From Tuctoria greenei (Eukaryota > Streptophyta > Magnoliopsida > Poales > Poaceae), in assembly GCA_036927565.1 (NCBI GenBank), contig JAYESD010000001.1, positions 49,288,064 through 49,352,063 on the forward strand: a stretch of DNA of 64,000 nt, given 5' to 3'. The notes below the pieces were generated by a model. The model did no database searches and was not told the DNA's origin. It worked only from the letters and a program-made list of their open reading frames with translations. This document shows positions 33,740 through 46,018 of the stretch, in pieces. The position numbers and the translations under genes were made by a program. Every line of letters starts with the position of its first letter. The first letter of the stretch is position 1.

Positions 33740-36700
33740 GAACTCGCGCTCATCACTTTCCTCCGGGCTAACGTTGACGTATTTGCTTGGCAACCGTCAC
33801 AAATGCTTGGGATCCCCAGGGAAGTGATTGAGCACAATCTGAAGATTTACCCCGATGCTCAGCCTGTGCATCAGAAACCTCGGAAGCAATCTGTAGAGCG
33901 ACAGAACTTCATCCGACAAGAAGTGAAGAAGTTGCTCGAAGCCGAATTTATCCGAGAAGTCTTCCATCCAAAATGGCTGGCGAACCCAGTCGTTGTGCCC
34001 AAGGTCGGCGGGAAACTTCGGATGTGCATCGACTACACCACACTGAATAAGGCATGTCCAAAAGATCCATTCCCACTACCTAGAATAGATCAGATAGTGG
34101 ATTCCACCTCCGGGTGCGAGTTACTGTGTTTTCTAGACGCATATTCTGGATATCATCAAATCAGGATGTCTAGGGAGGATGAAGAGCATACATCATTCAT
34201 CACAGTGGATGGATTGTATTGTTACACAGCCATGCCGTTTGGTCTCAAGAATGCAGCTTCAACTTTTGTACGAGCTATGTACAAAACTTTCGAAGAACTC
34301 ATCAGAGACATAGTGGAAGTGTACGTCGATGACATCGTGGTCAAAGTCAAGAACAAGGAGTCCCTCTTGGACACCTTGCAGGCTGTCTTCGACAAGCTGC
34401 GGGCCACCCACACGAAGCTAAACCCAGACAAGTGCGTCTTTGGGGTTAGTTCCGGAAAGCTTCTTGGTTTCCTGGTAAGTCACTGGGGCATAGAGGCTAA
34501 TCCGGCGAACATAAAAGCCATTGAAGACATGCGGCCACCAACCCGCATCAAAGACGTCCAAAAATTAACTGGATGTCTAGCAGCCCTCAGCCGGTTCATT
34601 TCAAGACTAGCGGAAAGAGCACTTCCCTTCTTCAATTTACTGAGGAAGTCCGGACCATTCCAATGGTCTGAAGAAGAAGAGAAGGCATTCCAGGAGCTGA
34701 AACAGTTCCTCACCACCCTACCAGTCCTGGTAGCTCCGAACCCTGGTGAGCCTTTGTTGCTTTACATTTCAGCTACTGACGAAGTCGTCAGTATGGTTCT
34801 GGTTGCGGAGAGACCGGAACTACCCAATACTCAGGAATCCAGACGCCTTCGGGAGGGTCCGGAGGTTCCTGAAAGCGGGTCTGGGTCCCAGCTCCCAGAC
34901 TCAAACCCACAAGAAGCCACTTCAGAGGACCCGGACCCCTCTAAGAGGGTCCAAGTCATTTCTGAAGAAGCTCCGGGTTCCTCCACCCAGAACCCGGAGG
35001 TCCCCGAAGAGAGTCTGGACCCCTCCGAGAGGGTCCGGATCAATGAAGAGGAAGCTCCGGACCCCTCCGGGAGGGTCCGAACCATTCAACGCCTGGTATA
35101 CTTCATCAGTGAAGTGTTACATGATGCCAAGACTCGATACCTAGAGGTGCATAAACTGCTTTATGCAGTTCTTATTGCCTCAAGGAAGCTTCGACACTAT
35201 TTCCAAGCTCACAAAGTCTCGGTGGTGACCTCATATCCACTTCGAGCGATCCTGCATAATCCCAATTCAACTGGGAATATTGCAAAGTGGGCAGCGGAAT
35301 TGGCTGAATTCGATCTTGAATTCATTCCGAGACAAGCAATCAAGAGTCAAGTGTTGGCAGATTTCGTGGCAGAATGGACTCCCTCTCCATTAAACCCTGG
35401 GGGCCCCAGCGAGCAGAAGATGGAACCTCAAGTTCCAACCTTCACTAAGCCTCACTGGACCCTTTACTTTGACGGCTCCATGCAGAAGCAGGGAGCCGGA
35501 GCTGGAATCCTTCTCCTCGCACCAACTGGGGAGAAGGTGAAATACATGGTACACCTTGACTTCAAGGCAACCAACAACATGGCGGAGTATGAAGCACTCA
35601 TCTATGGATTAAAGGTGGCACTATCATATGGTGTCAAGCAATTGCTGGTCAAAGGAGATTCACAACTCGTCATCAAGCAGGTGAAGGGTGAATGCTCCTG
35701 CAATAATCTCCAGCTGGCTGCTTACCTCCTTGAAGTCCAGAGGCTTCAGAAGGACTTCGAAGTCCTAGACCTTCACCATGTTCAGCGTGCTCACAACGCT
35801 GAAGCTGACGAACTCTCGACCAAGGCGTCAACTGGAGCTCCGGCTCCTGATGGAACCTCTGTCCGGAGGTTGTCAAAACCCACAGTTCAGCCTGCCGAAC
35901 TGAACGAAGGGGGCGAGATCAGCATCCCGAAGCTGACGGTCCCAATGGCCCTGTTACCATGGCAGCCATCAAGGGTCGTAGGTGCTGCCGGAAGCTCCGA
36001 GCAACCCAGCACGCAAGACTCAAATGCTCAAGTCAGTTCTGATGCATGGATCTCGGAGATCCGGAGCTACTTGAAAGACAACATCCTTCCTGACGATGAT
36101 GTATCCGCTGATCGGGTAGTCAGATTGGCTAAAAGATACACGTTGGTAGAAGGGGATCTCTACCGGCGCGGTGCCAACGGCATCCTAATGAGGTGCATCA
36201 CAAGGAAAGAAGGCTGCGAGCTCCTCGCAGAAATCCATGGAGGCGAGTGTGGGAACCACGCATCTTCCCGCACGCTGGTCGGAAAAGCCTTTCGGCACGG
36301 CTTCTACTGGCCTACAGCGCTCCAGGATGCCACTGAGCTGGTGAAGAAATGCAAAGCATGCCAATTTCATGCAAAGCAAATTCATACATCTACTCAGTCC
36401 TTACAAATGATACCTCCCACATGGCCTTTCGCTGTGTGGGGGATGGACATCTTGGGACCCTTCCCTAGAGCCGTCGGAGGTTACAAGTTCCTGTACGTCG
36501 CCATCGACAAGTTCACCAAGTGGCCGGAAGCAACTCCCGTTGTGACAATCAACAAACAATCTGCAATCAATTTTCTACAATCCATCGTGAGCAGATTCGG
36601 AGTCCCAAATAAGATCATCACTGATAATGGGACTCAATTCACAAGCTCCGCATTTCAAGGATATTGCGAAGACCTCGGCATACAAGTTTGCTACGCTTCC

Positions 36701-37303
36701 GTAGCTCATCCTACCAGCAATGGACAAGCCAAGAGAGCAAATGCAGAGATCCTTAAAGGACTCAAAACACGCACTTATGAGCGCTTGAAAAAGCACGGAT
36801 CCAATTGAATCGAAGAGCTTCCGCCCACTCTATGGGCCAACAGGACTTCTCCAAGTCGGGCAACCGGAGAAACACCCTTCTTTCTGGTGTACGGAGCTGA
36901 AGCGATCCTTCCTCCGGAAATCACCTTGTGTTCCCTCCGAGTCCGGACCTTCGATGAAGCCGCGCGGGACCAGCTCCGGTGCGAAGACCTAGACCTCCTC
37001 GAGGAGGGAAGGTGCCAAGCAGCTGTTCGGAATGCCCGATACCGCCAAGCTCTACGGCGCTATCACCAGCGGCATGTACACAACCGACAGCTCGAGGAAG
37101 GCGATCTGGTGCTACGGAGAATACTATCCAGAGAAGGGCAAAACAAACTCTCCCCCGGCTGGGAAGGGCCCTTTCGACTGATCAAAGTATCCCGTCCCGG
37201 AAGCGTTCGCTTGGCTACCGAGGATGGGACACCTCTCCCAAATCATTGGAACATCGAGCACCTCCGTAAGTTCTACACTAAATTCCACGGAGGTGAGTCT
37301 TAA
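33740..37303 (+). pseudogene. pol: Element C pol: RT-RNase H-integrase
   Basis: RT motifs FLDAYSGYHQI, MPFGLKNAAS and YVDD (34322-34333) are intact. The repeat-coded acidic insert is at about 34815-35090. RNase H motifs YFDGSMQKQGAG, NMAEYEALI, KGDSQLVIKQV and HNAEADEL are complete. Integrase has the zinc domain, WGMDILGPF and TDNGTQF, but the third catalytic residue reads GQAKRANAEIL: GAG has become AAG at 36731-36733. A TGA at 36806-36808 replaces the TGG of B. The stop ending the B frame is lost, so C runs on to a TAA at 37301-37303. Not functional as an integrase. Confidence 0.92.
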
Positions 37304-38546
37304 GTAACTTGAAATGTATGTTATAGAGTCATTGTACAGAGTCGGGTAGTTCCTCCGGGAGAGCAGCCGGACCTTTCCCGAATGGTTTGAAAAGCTCATG
37401 CAACACTTGACACAGTCTCCGTACTAAAAGTGTGGCTAACTACCCAGGGTCAAACGAGAAACCAAACACACTTAGCCTGGTTCCGTACCCTAAGAGTGTA
37501 CTTGTTTCCCCTGTACCCGGACCTATAATGAAAGACATCTTCATGTGAAATAGACTCCACGTGCATTCATTTTTGCATAGGCTCGACATTTTTATTTTTC
37601 TCTTTCTTGTCTATAACAGAAACGTGCAATTCTTAAGAAGTTCTAGTTTGACCGGTTTACATACGATTCGAGTTGAATTGTTAGATTTTTTGGATTTAAA
37701 TATCGTCTGTGGCCAACTCGCCTGAAAGCCGCCAAGCCATTCTAGGGCCGGAGTGCGCTATCGACTTAGCCTGGTCAAGCACCCTAAGTACGCCACTCTA
37801 CCTACATCCCGGCAGGCCAAAGTAAGGTGGGTCCATGGACAATTGGATCTAAAAGAAAAGACAATTCATCCAGTCGTATTAAAAATCGTGTTCAACTTAA
37901 AATTTTCTTGAGAACCGTAAGCCGCGATGAAGTTATAGACAAGGAACGAATTTTACTATTTTTCTTGGCTTAAGTGTGCAGGAAAAATGAACCCTACGTT
38001 GATGGAGAAAAACCGGAGCTAACCAAGCTCCGACTCCCACCAGGGCGTCAACCGTCGGCGTTGACTAAAAGATGGTGAGAAGACCCCGTCACTGGAGTCT
38101 GTTGCCAACAAACCAAGTGTGGCAAAGGTCATTGCCGGAGCTGCTAAGCTCCGACACCTTGGAGTATTAACTACCAACGCTCAACGTGTTGATAGAGGCC
38201 ATTGCCGGAGCTACTAAGCTCCAGCGATGGACAGTGCCGGAGCTTCTAAGCTCCGACAACTTCAGGGGACCTTCACTATCAAAAACTTCGGACCTAAATT
38301 CCACAAGTTCGAAGCAAATTCGTCTTCAACAAAACTCAACATCCTTTTGGTACATGTCCACAATCAAATTGTGCACATCTACCAGGGGGCCAAGTGAAGA
38401 TAAAGATGTTGAAGACAAAAAAAAATGAAATTCGCAAAAAATTGGGGATTTCATTTCATCTGAAGACCGGAGATTAAATCTGGAGACAAGGGATTACAAA
38501 ATTGAGGAAGAAGAGAAGATACAAGTAAAGGCTAAAAGAGACGGTC
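37304..38546. other. Element C spacer with hairpin array
   Basis: Non-coding DNA between convergent genes. CCGGAGCT..AGCTCCG palindromes occur at about 38014-38032, 38136-38154, 38204-38222 and 38239-38257, matching B and A. Confidence 0.7.
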
Positions 38547-40474
38547 CTAGACCCTATGGAAGAACTCAGCGACCTTCTGGGCGACCTCCGACACGCAGGC
38601 TCGGGTAGCTTCGCCTTCTCCTTCGACGGGGCCTTCAAGCACCGGGTCCAGAGGAAATCGAGGGTTCCGGCTGGTGTAGCACGTCAACACATATTCTGTG
38701 ACGTTCCTAGCCAGGGATTGCCCCTCGACCTCCAGCTGGTCCGCGATGACGTCGCCCACCTTGGAGAGCTTGCTGCCTGCGGCGCTCAAACGCTTGCAAC
38801 GCAAGGTCCGGCTCCGGCTCCGGATCATCCGGGTGCACGGGGCTGAAACCCATCGGCGTCAGCGCGTCGTCGGCCTTGCCCAGGAACTCCCAAATCTGCA
38901 GGGAGTCCGCCTTCCTCAAGTTCTTCATCTCTTCCAGGGATCTCCGGGCCGCCGTCAGCTCCGAATTCTCGCGGGCGAGGCGCTCAACTTCTTTGGCGTT
39001 TTGCTGGATCTTCGCAGCAACCCGCTTCTCAAGTCTTCCGAGCTCCTCCTCCCGGAGGTGGATCTTGTTCCGGTGGTCGACCAGGTCCTTCTCCCTAGCC
39101 TCCACTTTCTTCTCCCGGGCGACAAGGGCACACTCGTATTCGTAGAGTTCCTGCCCCCGCACCCAGGTCTTCTCTTCTTCCTCGAGGCAGCGCTCTTCCA
39201 ATTTCTTAGTGCGCTCCTCGAGGCCCTTGTCTGCCAGAGCTGTTTTCTCGGCGAGCTCTTCTTCCTGTCGCAAGACGTCATCCCGTAGCTCTAGGAGTTT
39301 TTGCTCCTCGTCCTCGAGCCGTCTTTCCCTCCCTTCAAGTGCCTCTTGGCGCTTGATGAGTGCGGTGCTGATGGCCTCGTGCTGATCAAACCGAGCATTG
39401 GTCGCGTCGTTAGCAGCCTTAGCTCGGTCGTGGAACTCCCGGGATTGAGCATCGAGGGCGTGAGTCATGCTCTCCCTCTCGTCCAGCAGCTTATCCCAGA
39501 GCTCCAGGCGGATCTTCTCCCGCTTGATCCACTCCTTGTCATCCGCAAGCCTCGACTGCGCCAGCTTAGCCTCGAAGTGGAGCCGATTACGCCACCGCCT
39601 AAGGGTTTGGCGCTCCTCTTCAAGAGCCTTACTGTCGTGGAAGAAGGCCAGTTGGACCTGACGTAGACTGGAGCAGGCGTTGTCGATGGACATCGACAGC
39701 GAGATGGGCTCCGGACCTGTTGGGATCTCTTCCGCTGGTTCCAGCGGGTCTTCACATACAAAAATTGGGTCCCACTCTACGAGAGTGGAACCCCGAGCTT
39801 CCAAAGCGCTAGGGACTTCCTCTGGGACAGCCTCAGTCGCCATCGAAGGAGGTCCCGCCACCAAGTCTTCATTCGCCCCCTCAGGCCGGGGGCCGGCGAC
39901 TTCGTTCAGGCACTCTGGCTCTGCCACAGGTACCATCGACGTCGTCGCCTCCGGAGCAGGAGCCGCTACTGGCTCCGGCCGGGACACCTCTTCTGAGGGA
40001 GGCTCAAGCTCCCTCGCCTCTTTAACCGCTGGCTCTGTGACCGGCGCTCCAACAATCACCGGCTCTGCGGCCGGAGCTTCGGAAGTAACCGGCTCAACTG
40101 CCGGAACTACTTCGACTTCCGACTCGCATGCCGGGGCTTCAGCCACCTCTGGCTCAATCGCCGGGGCTTCAGCACTTTCCGGCTCCGAAGCCGGGACTGC
40201 TACTTCCTCCGACTCAACAGCCGGAGCTTCTACTACTGCAGCACCAGGACCCGGAGCTTCCACTTCCGGGACGGGTGCCACTGGCGCATCTTCATTCCCG
40301 TGGTCCGGCGCTACCACGGGAACTTCTGGAGATGAGTCGAGGTCCATGACCACGACAGCCGGCGCCGGAGCTGTCGCAGCCTCCGCTTGGGGCGGCACCG
40401 GGACTGGAGCAGAAGCCCTCGCAGCCTCAGACACTGTGGGTGAGGGTGGAGCTTCACTCCCCTTCTTGGGAACG
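38547..40474 (-). pseudogene. Element C antisense gene, exon 2 (one frameshift)
   Basis: Same layout as B: Ala/Pro/Glu repeat tract, VEWDPIFVCEDP, long coiled-coil region, conserved C-terminus ending FFHRV (stop 38549-38547). One extra T near 38790 shifts the frame about 80 residues before the end. Otherwise it is open for 575 codons from 40434. Confidence 0.8.
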
Positions 40475-40552
40475 CTGCAGATGAAGAACGAAGAAATTGA
40501 GCAAACAGATGCTACAATTAAAAAGTTAATCGAGGTAAAAAAGAAAAATTAC
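40475..40552 (-). other. 78-bp intron in the antisense gene of C
   Basis: Donor GTAATTTTTC at 40552 and acceptor CTGCAG ending at 40475. Same length and phase as in B. Confidence 0.85.
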
Positions 40553-42003
40553 CTTGGGAGGCTCCCGCACCAGCTTGCGCGGAACCTCTTTCCCAGACGA
40601 TCCGGGCTGGCCACGGTCGGCGTAGGAGCTCCGGGAGGACTCCTAGGACTTGCCACAGCCGCGGGCGTTTCCCGGGTCGGAGCTCTCCTTGATCGGGAGG
40701 AACTCCTGGACCTGGAGGCCCTCAACGCTCCAGATGCCGGAGTCGCGCGCCCGGAGCTAGCACCACAGGAGGGATCCACCACGGGGACAGACGCACTCCG
40801 GGAGGATCCCACCGCCGGAACAGTAACGTTCCGGAAGGACCCCACCACGGGGACAGTCGCCACGGCGGCGGAGGATCTTCCTTCTTGAGGAGGGGGAACC
40901 GGGGGGGAAGTGGCAGGCCCGATGGACCTTCCGTCAGCATGTCGCAGCTTCCTCTTCCGGCTCTCCGGCTCCTCTGCCAGCTCCTTGCCCTTGCCGATGA
41001 CCTCAGCTCTTGGCTGTGGGACAGGGGCGGAGCCGTCTTCGGACAACCCGGGGATCGCCAACCGGGTGGTTGATCTTCTCTCGACGACACCAAGGTCATC
41101 AAGCGCGGGCATCGTCTGCCGGAGCTCCCTGCTGAACTCAACTTCCACGTTCAGAGGGAGGAAGGCCGGCGGCGGAGTCAAGTAATCTCCGTCAACGTCG
41201 ATGCCGTGCTGGAATTTCTTGAGGTGAAACTCCAAGGTCTTCCCCACCATGCTGGACTTCAACCCGGTCTCAACCCGGTCCTCATCCATCACGCTGTTGA
41301 GGGCCCAGGCGAGCTTCTCCCTCCTCTTCAGCGGCGCCCACCTGTTGGACAGGAAGTTGCAGAACACCGCCTGGGGAGTCAATCCTCCCTCCACACATTG
41401 GCGGATCCTGGTCAGGACAGGGTCGAAAGCTTCCGCCAGCACCGGAACTTCGCTCCATACCGACGTGTCAATGCCGGGCAGACCGTCTGGCAACTCCAAC
41501 CGCTCATGCTCCTCCACCCGGACGACTATCCAATCTTTCTTCCAGTCATCCCACTTCCCGGAAGGGAATGACCGGAGGTACTTGAATTGGCACTTCTTGC
41601 GCTTCACGAAGTAGTAGAAGCCAAGATACTCATTGCTTCGGCCGGTGGTGTGGACGGTGAAGAAGGTTCGAAAGAGCTCGATGCAGGGAGGGATGCCCAC
41701 CCACATCTCGCAGAAGTGGACAAAGATGGACACAAGGAGAATGGAGTGAGGGCCAAGGTGGTACAGCTGCAGACCATAGAAGTCCAGCAGCACCAAGAAG
41801 AAAGAAGAAAACGGTGGGATCAGCCCCACCATGGCGTACGAGGAAAAGTACACCATCTCGCCAGCGTGCTCCTTTTCAAAGGGGAGCTCTCCGCCGGCGC
41901 GGACCGAGCGGTTGAAGAAGTCCGAAGACCACCCCATGAGGGCCCGGACCTTCTTCAGATCGCTGTCAGTCTTCAAGTGACTCTCACGCAGACCCAACTC
42001 CAT
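40553..42003 (-). CDS. Element C antisense gene, exon 1
   Basis: Fully open from ATG 42003 (MELGLRESHLKTD) to the donor at 40553. Contains the Transposase_28-like N-terminal region (residues about 10-180), a second conserved block (WAPLKRREKLAWALNSVMDED, FHLKKFQHGIDVDGDY) to about residue 310, and a Ser/Arg/Pro-rich tail with repeated VPVVGSFRN-like units. An in-frame ATG six codons upstream is a possible alternative start. It is the only intact exon 1 of the three. No enzymatic motif is recognised. Confidence 0.8.
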
Positions 42004-42518
42004 CGCAGCACAGCTAGGCAAGAGAAGAGGAGCAAAGTACGAGTTGGGAGTTTGAGCGCAAGAACAGATGGGAAGCGTAAAGAACTCCCGACGATGCGCT
42101 TTCCTTCTTAAGTAAGCCCTCGCAACGCCTGGATGGAAACTGCAGGGGAGTCAAGGATACTACTCAAGAATTCAACCCTTCCGATGACAAGAGGGCCCGG
42201 GACCACCCTGACGATCAAGTCGAGGCTCTTACCCAGGCGAACAGTTGTCATCACGAGGCGGGAAACCCAAAGGCGGCGACCTGACAAGGCGCGCGGAACC
42301 GATACGGTTTTCGTATCGGGAACCGGTGACCTTCAATTGCGAGAGATCCGCACGTCAAAGATCTTATCTGCCGCCTGAGGTGCGCCACGCTTCGGGATTT
42401 AACCGTAAAGCCCCGCCAACGGCACCTCCGAAGACCCTTGAAGACCCAGTTCAAGAGTCGCGAGTATGGACCCACCTCCGACGGAATGACTTCACCCCGG
42501 TGACTTTCCCCAGAGGTA
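42004..42518 (-). promoter_or_regulatory. Presumed promoter and leader of the antisense gene in C
   Basis: Contains the inverted repeat CCGATACG..CGTATCGG at about 42300-42320 (8-base arms, 5-base loop) and the TATA-like TTACTTAAGAAGG near 42115-42103, as in B. Regulatory role inferred. Confidence 0.45.
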
Positions 42519-42533
42519 GGTCCAGGGGGCCAC
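42519..42533 (+). other. Polypurine tract of element C
   Basis: GGTCCAGGGGGCCAC directly before the 3' LTR start at 42534. Confidence 0.75.
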
Positions 42534-43393
42534 TGTCGGTACCCTAAAAACCATACACCCCCTGAGGTTACAAAGATCTCAAGGGAAGGACGTCTACTCA
42601 AATTGAAGACCCTCGGAGGCCCACTTGTCAGACATAACCGGACCTACTTCTCCAACATGGTTAACCCCTAGGTTGCCACGTGTACTGCCAGACCGGAGCT
42701 ACTACCCACAAGGGTGAAGCTCCGGGCTAGGTACCAAAACGGCACCTCCGGACTTAACCCCTGACCGAGAGAAGCTCCGGACCTGACACGTGCCAGGCCA
42801 CCCCGGAGCTTCCCGCTTCCCACAAGCAAGCTCCGGAGCTGCCACGTGTCCAAACGTCGGAGCTGGCTGCCTCAAACCTCCGGAAGACATTGTAACGACT
42901 CCGGATCTTCAAAGGATAGCCGCGGACTTCAAGACCCGATTAATTGTCATTAATTCCATGTTAATGACACTTAATCGGACAATCTTAACACCTGTAACGG
43001 CACTGTCGGAGCCCGTTACAGGGTTATTAACAACAATTAATCGTGTATCAATACTAGTAACCGCCGGGGCCACATGTCGGGCCAGGCTAACTTGTAACGG
43101 TTTGTCCTTGTACTATAAAAGGACAGACCGACGATACACGAAAAAAAAAAGAAGGCTCTCGAACGCTCTCAGGCACACACGCATTGACGTGAGCTTTCAT
43201 ACATAAACTAATACAGCACCACACACCCGTGGAGTAGGGTATTACGCTCAGGTGGCCCGAACCACGTAAACCACTGTGTCTCTCGTGACCAATCATGATT
43301 CACCTTCTTGAGTCTCCGCGCGCCCACACCGAACTACAAACTCCTTCAACACTTTAGTAGTGTCAGGAGATCTGCCGACTCCAACAGTCGACA
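42534..43393 (+). repeat. 3' LTR of element C
   Basis: TGTCGG..GTCGACA, 860 bp, about 12 differences from 30424-31283. Followed by the GCATG duplication. Confidence 0.95.
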
Positions 43394-46015
43394 GCATGCT
43401 TTGCATTTCTTCACCAGCTCAGTGGCATCCTGGAGCGCTGTAGGCCAGTAGAAGCCATGCCGAAAGGCTTTTCCGACCAGCGTGCAGGAAGATGCGTGGT
43501 TCCCACACTCGCCTCCATGGATTTCTACGAGGAGCTCGCAGCCTTCTTCCCTTGTGATGCACCGCATTAGGATGCCGTTGGCACCGCGCCGGTAGAGATC
43601 CCCTTCTACCAACGTGTATCTTTTAGCCAATCTGACTACCCGATCAGCGGATACATCATCGTCAGGAAGGATGTTGTCTTTCAAGTAGCTCCGGATCTCC
43701 GAGATCCATGCATCAGAACTGACTTGAGCATTTGAGTCTTGCGTGCTGGGTTGCTCGGAGCTTCCGGCAGCACCTACGACCCTTGATGGCTGCCATGGTA
43801 ACAGGGCCATCGGGACCGTCAGCTTCGGGATGCTGATCTCGCCCCCTTCGTTCAGTTCGGCAGGCTGAACTGTGGGTTTTGACAACCTCCGGACAAAGGT
43901 TCCATCAGGAGCCGGAACTCCAGTTGACGCCTTGGTCGAGAGTTCGTCAGCTTCAGCGTTGTGAGCACACTGAACGTGGTGAAGGTCTAGGACTTCGAAG
44001 TCCTTCTGAAGCCTCTGGACTTCAAGGAGGTAAGCAGCCAGCTGGAGATTATTGCAGGAGCATTCACCTTTCACCTGCTTGATGACGAGTTGTGAATCTC
44101 CTTTGACCAGCAATTGCTTGACACCGTATGATAGTGCCACCTTTAATCCATAAATGAGTGCTTCATACTCCGCCATGTTGTTGGTTGCCTTGAAGTCAAG
44201 GTGTACCATGTATTTCACCTTCTCCCCAGTTGGTGCGAGGAGAAGGATTCCAGCTCCGGCTCCCTGCTTCTGCATGGAGCTGTCGAAGTAAAGGGTCCAG
44301 TGAAGCTTAGTGAAGGTTGGAACTTGAGGTTCCGTCTTCTGCTCGCTGGGGCCCCCAGGGTTTAATGGAGAGGGAGTCCATTCTGCCACGAAATCTGCCA
44401 ACGCTTGACTCTTGATTGCTTGTCTCGGAATGAATTCAAGATCGAATTCAGCCAATTCCGCTGCCCACTTTGCAATATTCCCAGTTGAATTGGAATTATG
44501 CAGGATCGCTCGAAGTGGATATGAGGTCACCACCGAGACTTTGTGAGCTTGGAAATAATGTCGAAGCTTCCTTGAGGCAATAAGAACTGCATAAAGCAGT
44601 TTATGCACCTCTAGGTATCGAGTCTTGGCATCATGTAACACTTCACTGATGAAGTATACCGGGCGTTGAATGGTCCGGACCCTCCCGGAGGGGTCCGGAG
44701 CTTCCTCTTCATTGATCCGGACCCTCTCGGAGGGGTCCAGACTCTCTTCGGGGACCTCCGGGTTCTGGGTGGAGGAACCCGGAGCTTCTTCAGAAATGAC
44801 CTGGACCCTCTTAGAGGGGTCCGGGTCCTCTGAAGTGGCTTCTTGTGGGTTTGAGTCTGGGAGCTGGGACCCAGACCCGCTTTCAGGAACCTCCGGACCC
44901 TCCCGAAGGGGTCTGGATTCCTGAGTATTGGGTAGTTCCGGTCTCTCCACAATCAGAACCATACTGACGACTTCGTCAGTAGCTGAAATGTAAAGCAACA
45001 AAGGCTCACCAGGGTTCGGAGCTACCAGGACTGGTAGGGTGGTGAGGAACTGTTTCAGCTCCTGGAATGCCTTCTCTGCTTCTTCAGACCATTGGAATGG
45101 TCCGGACTTCCTCAGTAACTTGAAGAAGGGAAGTGCTCTTTCTGCCAGTCTTGAAATGAACCGGCTGAGGGCTGCTAGACATCCAGTTAATTTTTGGACG
45201 TCTTTGATGCGGGTTGGTGGCCGCATGTCTTCAATGGCTTTTATCTTCGCCGGATTAGCCTCTATGCCCCGGTGACTTACCAGGAAACCAAGAAGCTTTC
45301 CGGAACTAACCCCGAAGACGCACTTGTCTGGGTTTAGCTTCGTGCGGGTGGCTCGCAGCTTGTCGAAGACAGCCTGCAAGGTGTCCAAGAGGGACTCCTT
45401 GTTCTTGACTTTGACCACGATGTCATCGACGTACACTTCCACTATGTCTCTGATGAGTTCTTCGAAAGTTTTGTACATAGCTCGTACAAAAGTTGAAGCT
45501 GCATTCTTGAGACCAAACGGCATGGCTGTGTAACAATACAATCCATCCACTGTGATGAATGAAGTATGCTCTTCATCCTCCCTAGACATCCTGATTTGAT
45601 GATATCCAGAATATGCGTCTAGAAAACACAATAACTCGCACCCGGAGGTGGAATCCACTATCTGATCTATTCTAGGTAGTGGGAATGGATCTTTTGGACA
45701 TGCCTTATTCATTGTGGTGTAGTCGATGCACATCCGAAGTTTCCCGCCGGCCTTGGGCACAACGACTGGGTTCGCCAGCCATTTTGGATGGAAGACTTCT
45801 CGGATAAATCCGGCTTCGAGCAACTTCTTCACTTCTTGTCGGATGAAGTTCTGTCGCTCTACAGATTGCTTCCGAGGTTTCTGATGCACAGGCCGAGCAT
45901 CGAGGTAAATCTTCAGATTGTGCTCAATCACTTCCCTGGGGATTCCAGACATTTGTGACGGTTGCCAAGCAAATACGTCAACGTTAGCCCGGAGGAAAGT
46001 GATGAGCGTGAGTTC
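43394..46015 (-). pseudogene. pol: Element B pol, 5' portion: RT-RNase H and start of integrase
   Basis: Open frame continuing from the amber codon at 46018-46016. RT motifs MCIDYTTMNKACPKDPFPLP, FLDAYSGYHQI, MPFGLKNAAS and YVDD (about 45436-45425) are present. The acidic repeat-coded insert is at about 44935-44660. RNase H follows with YFDSSMQKQGAG, NMAEYEALI, KGDSQLVIKQV and HNAEADEL. The zinc domain of integrase begins (HGGECGNH) and the frame is cut after KKCKAC by element C. There is no stop or shift in this part. The rest lies at 30423-29498. The gene would be open if C were absent, so its loss of function is due to the insertion. Confidence 0.92.
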
Positions 46016-46018
46016 CTA
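46016..46018 (-). other. In-frame amber codon between protease and RT (B)
   Basis: TAG after ..LNDK on the minus strand, followed in frame by ELTLITFLRANVDVFAW. Important because the frames on both sides in B are otherwise intact. Confidence 0.9.

Larger units (their letters stand above)
30424..43393 (+). mobile_element. Element C: Tat-type Ty3/gypsy retrotransposon, full length
   Basis: Uninterrupted 12,970-bp element in plus orientation with 860-bp LTRs differing at about 12 sites by eye. Order: LTR, PBS, gag-protease (31322-33739), pol (33740-37303), hairpin spacer, antisense gene (42003-38547), polypurine tract, LTR. It is the innermost and so youngest insertion, yet gag-pol has four stops beyond the shared amber and a lost integrase catalytic residue. 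C probably moved using proteins from another copy, or decayed after landing. Same subfamily as B. Confidence 0.95.
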
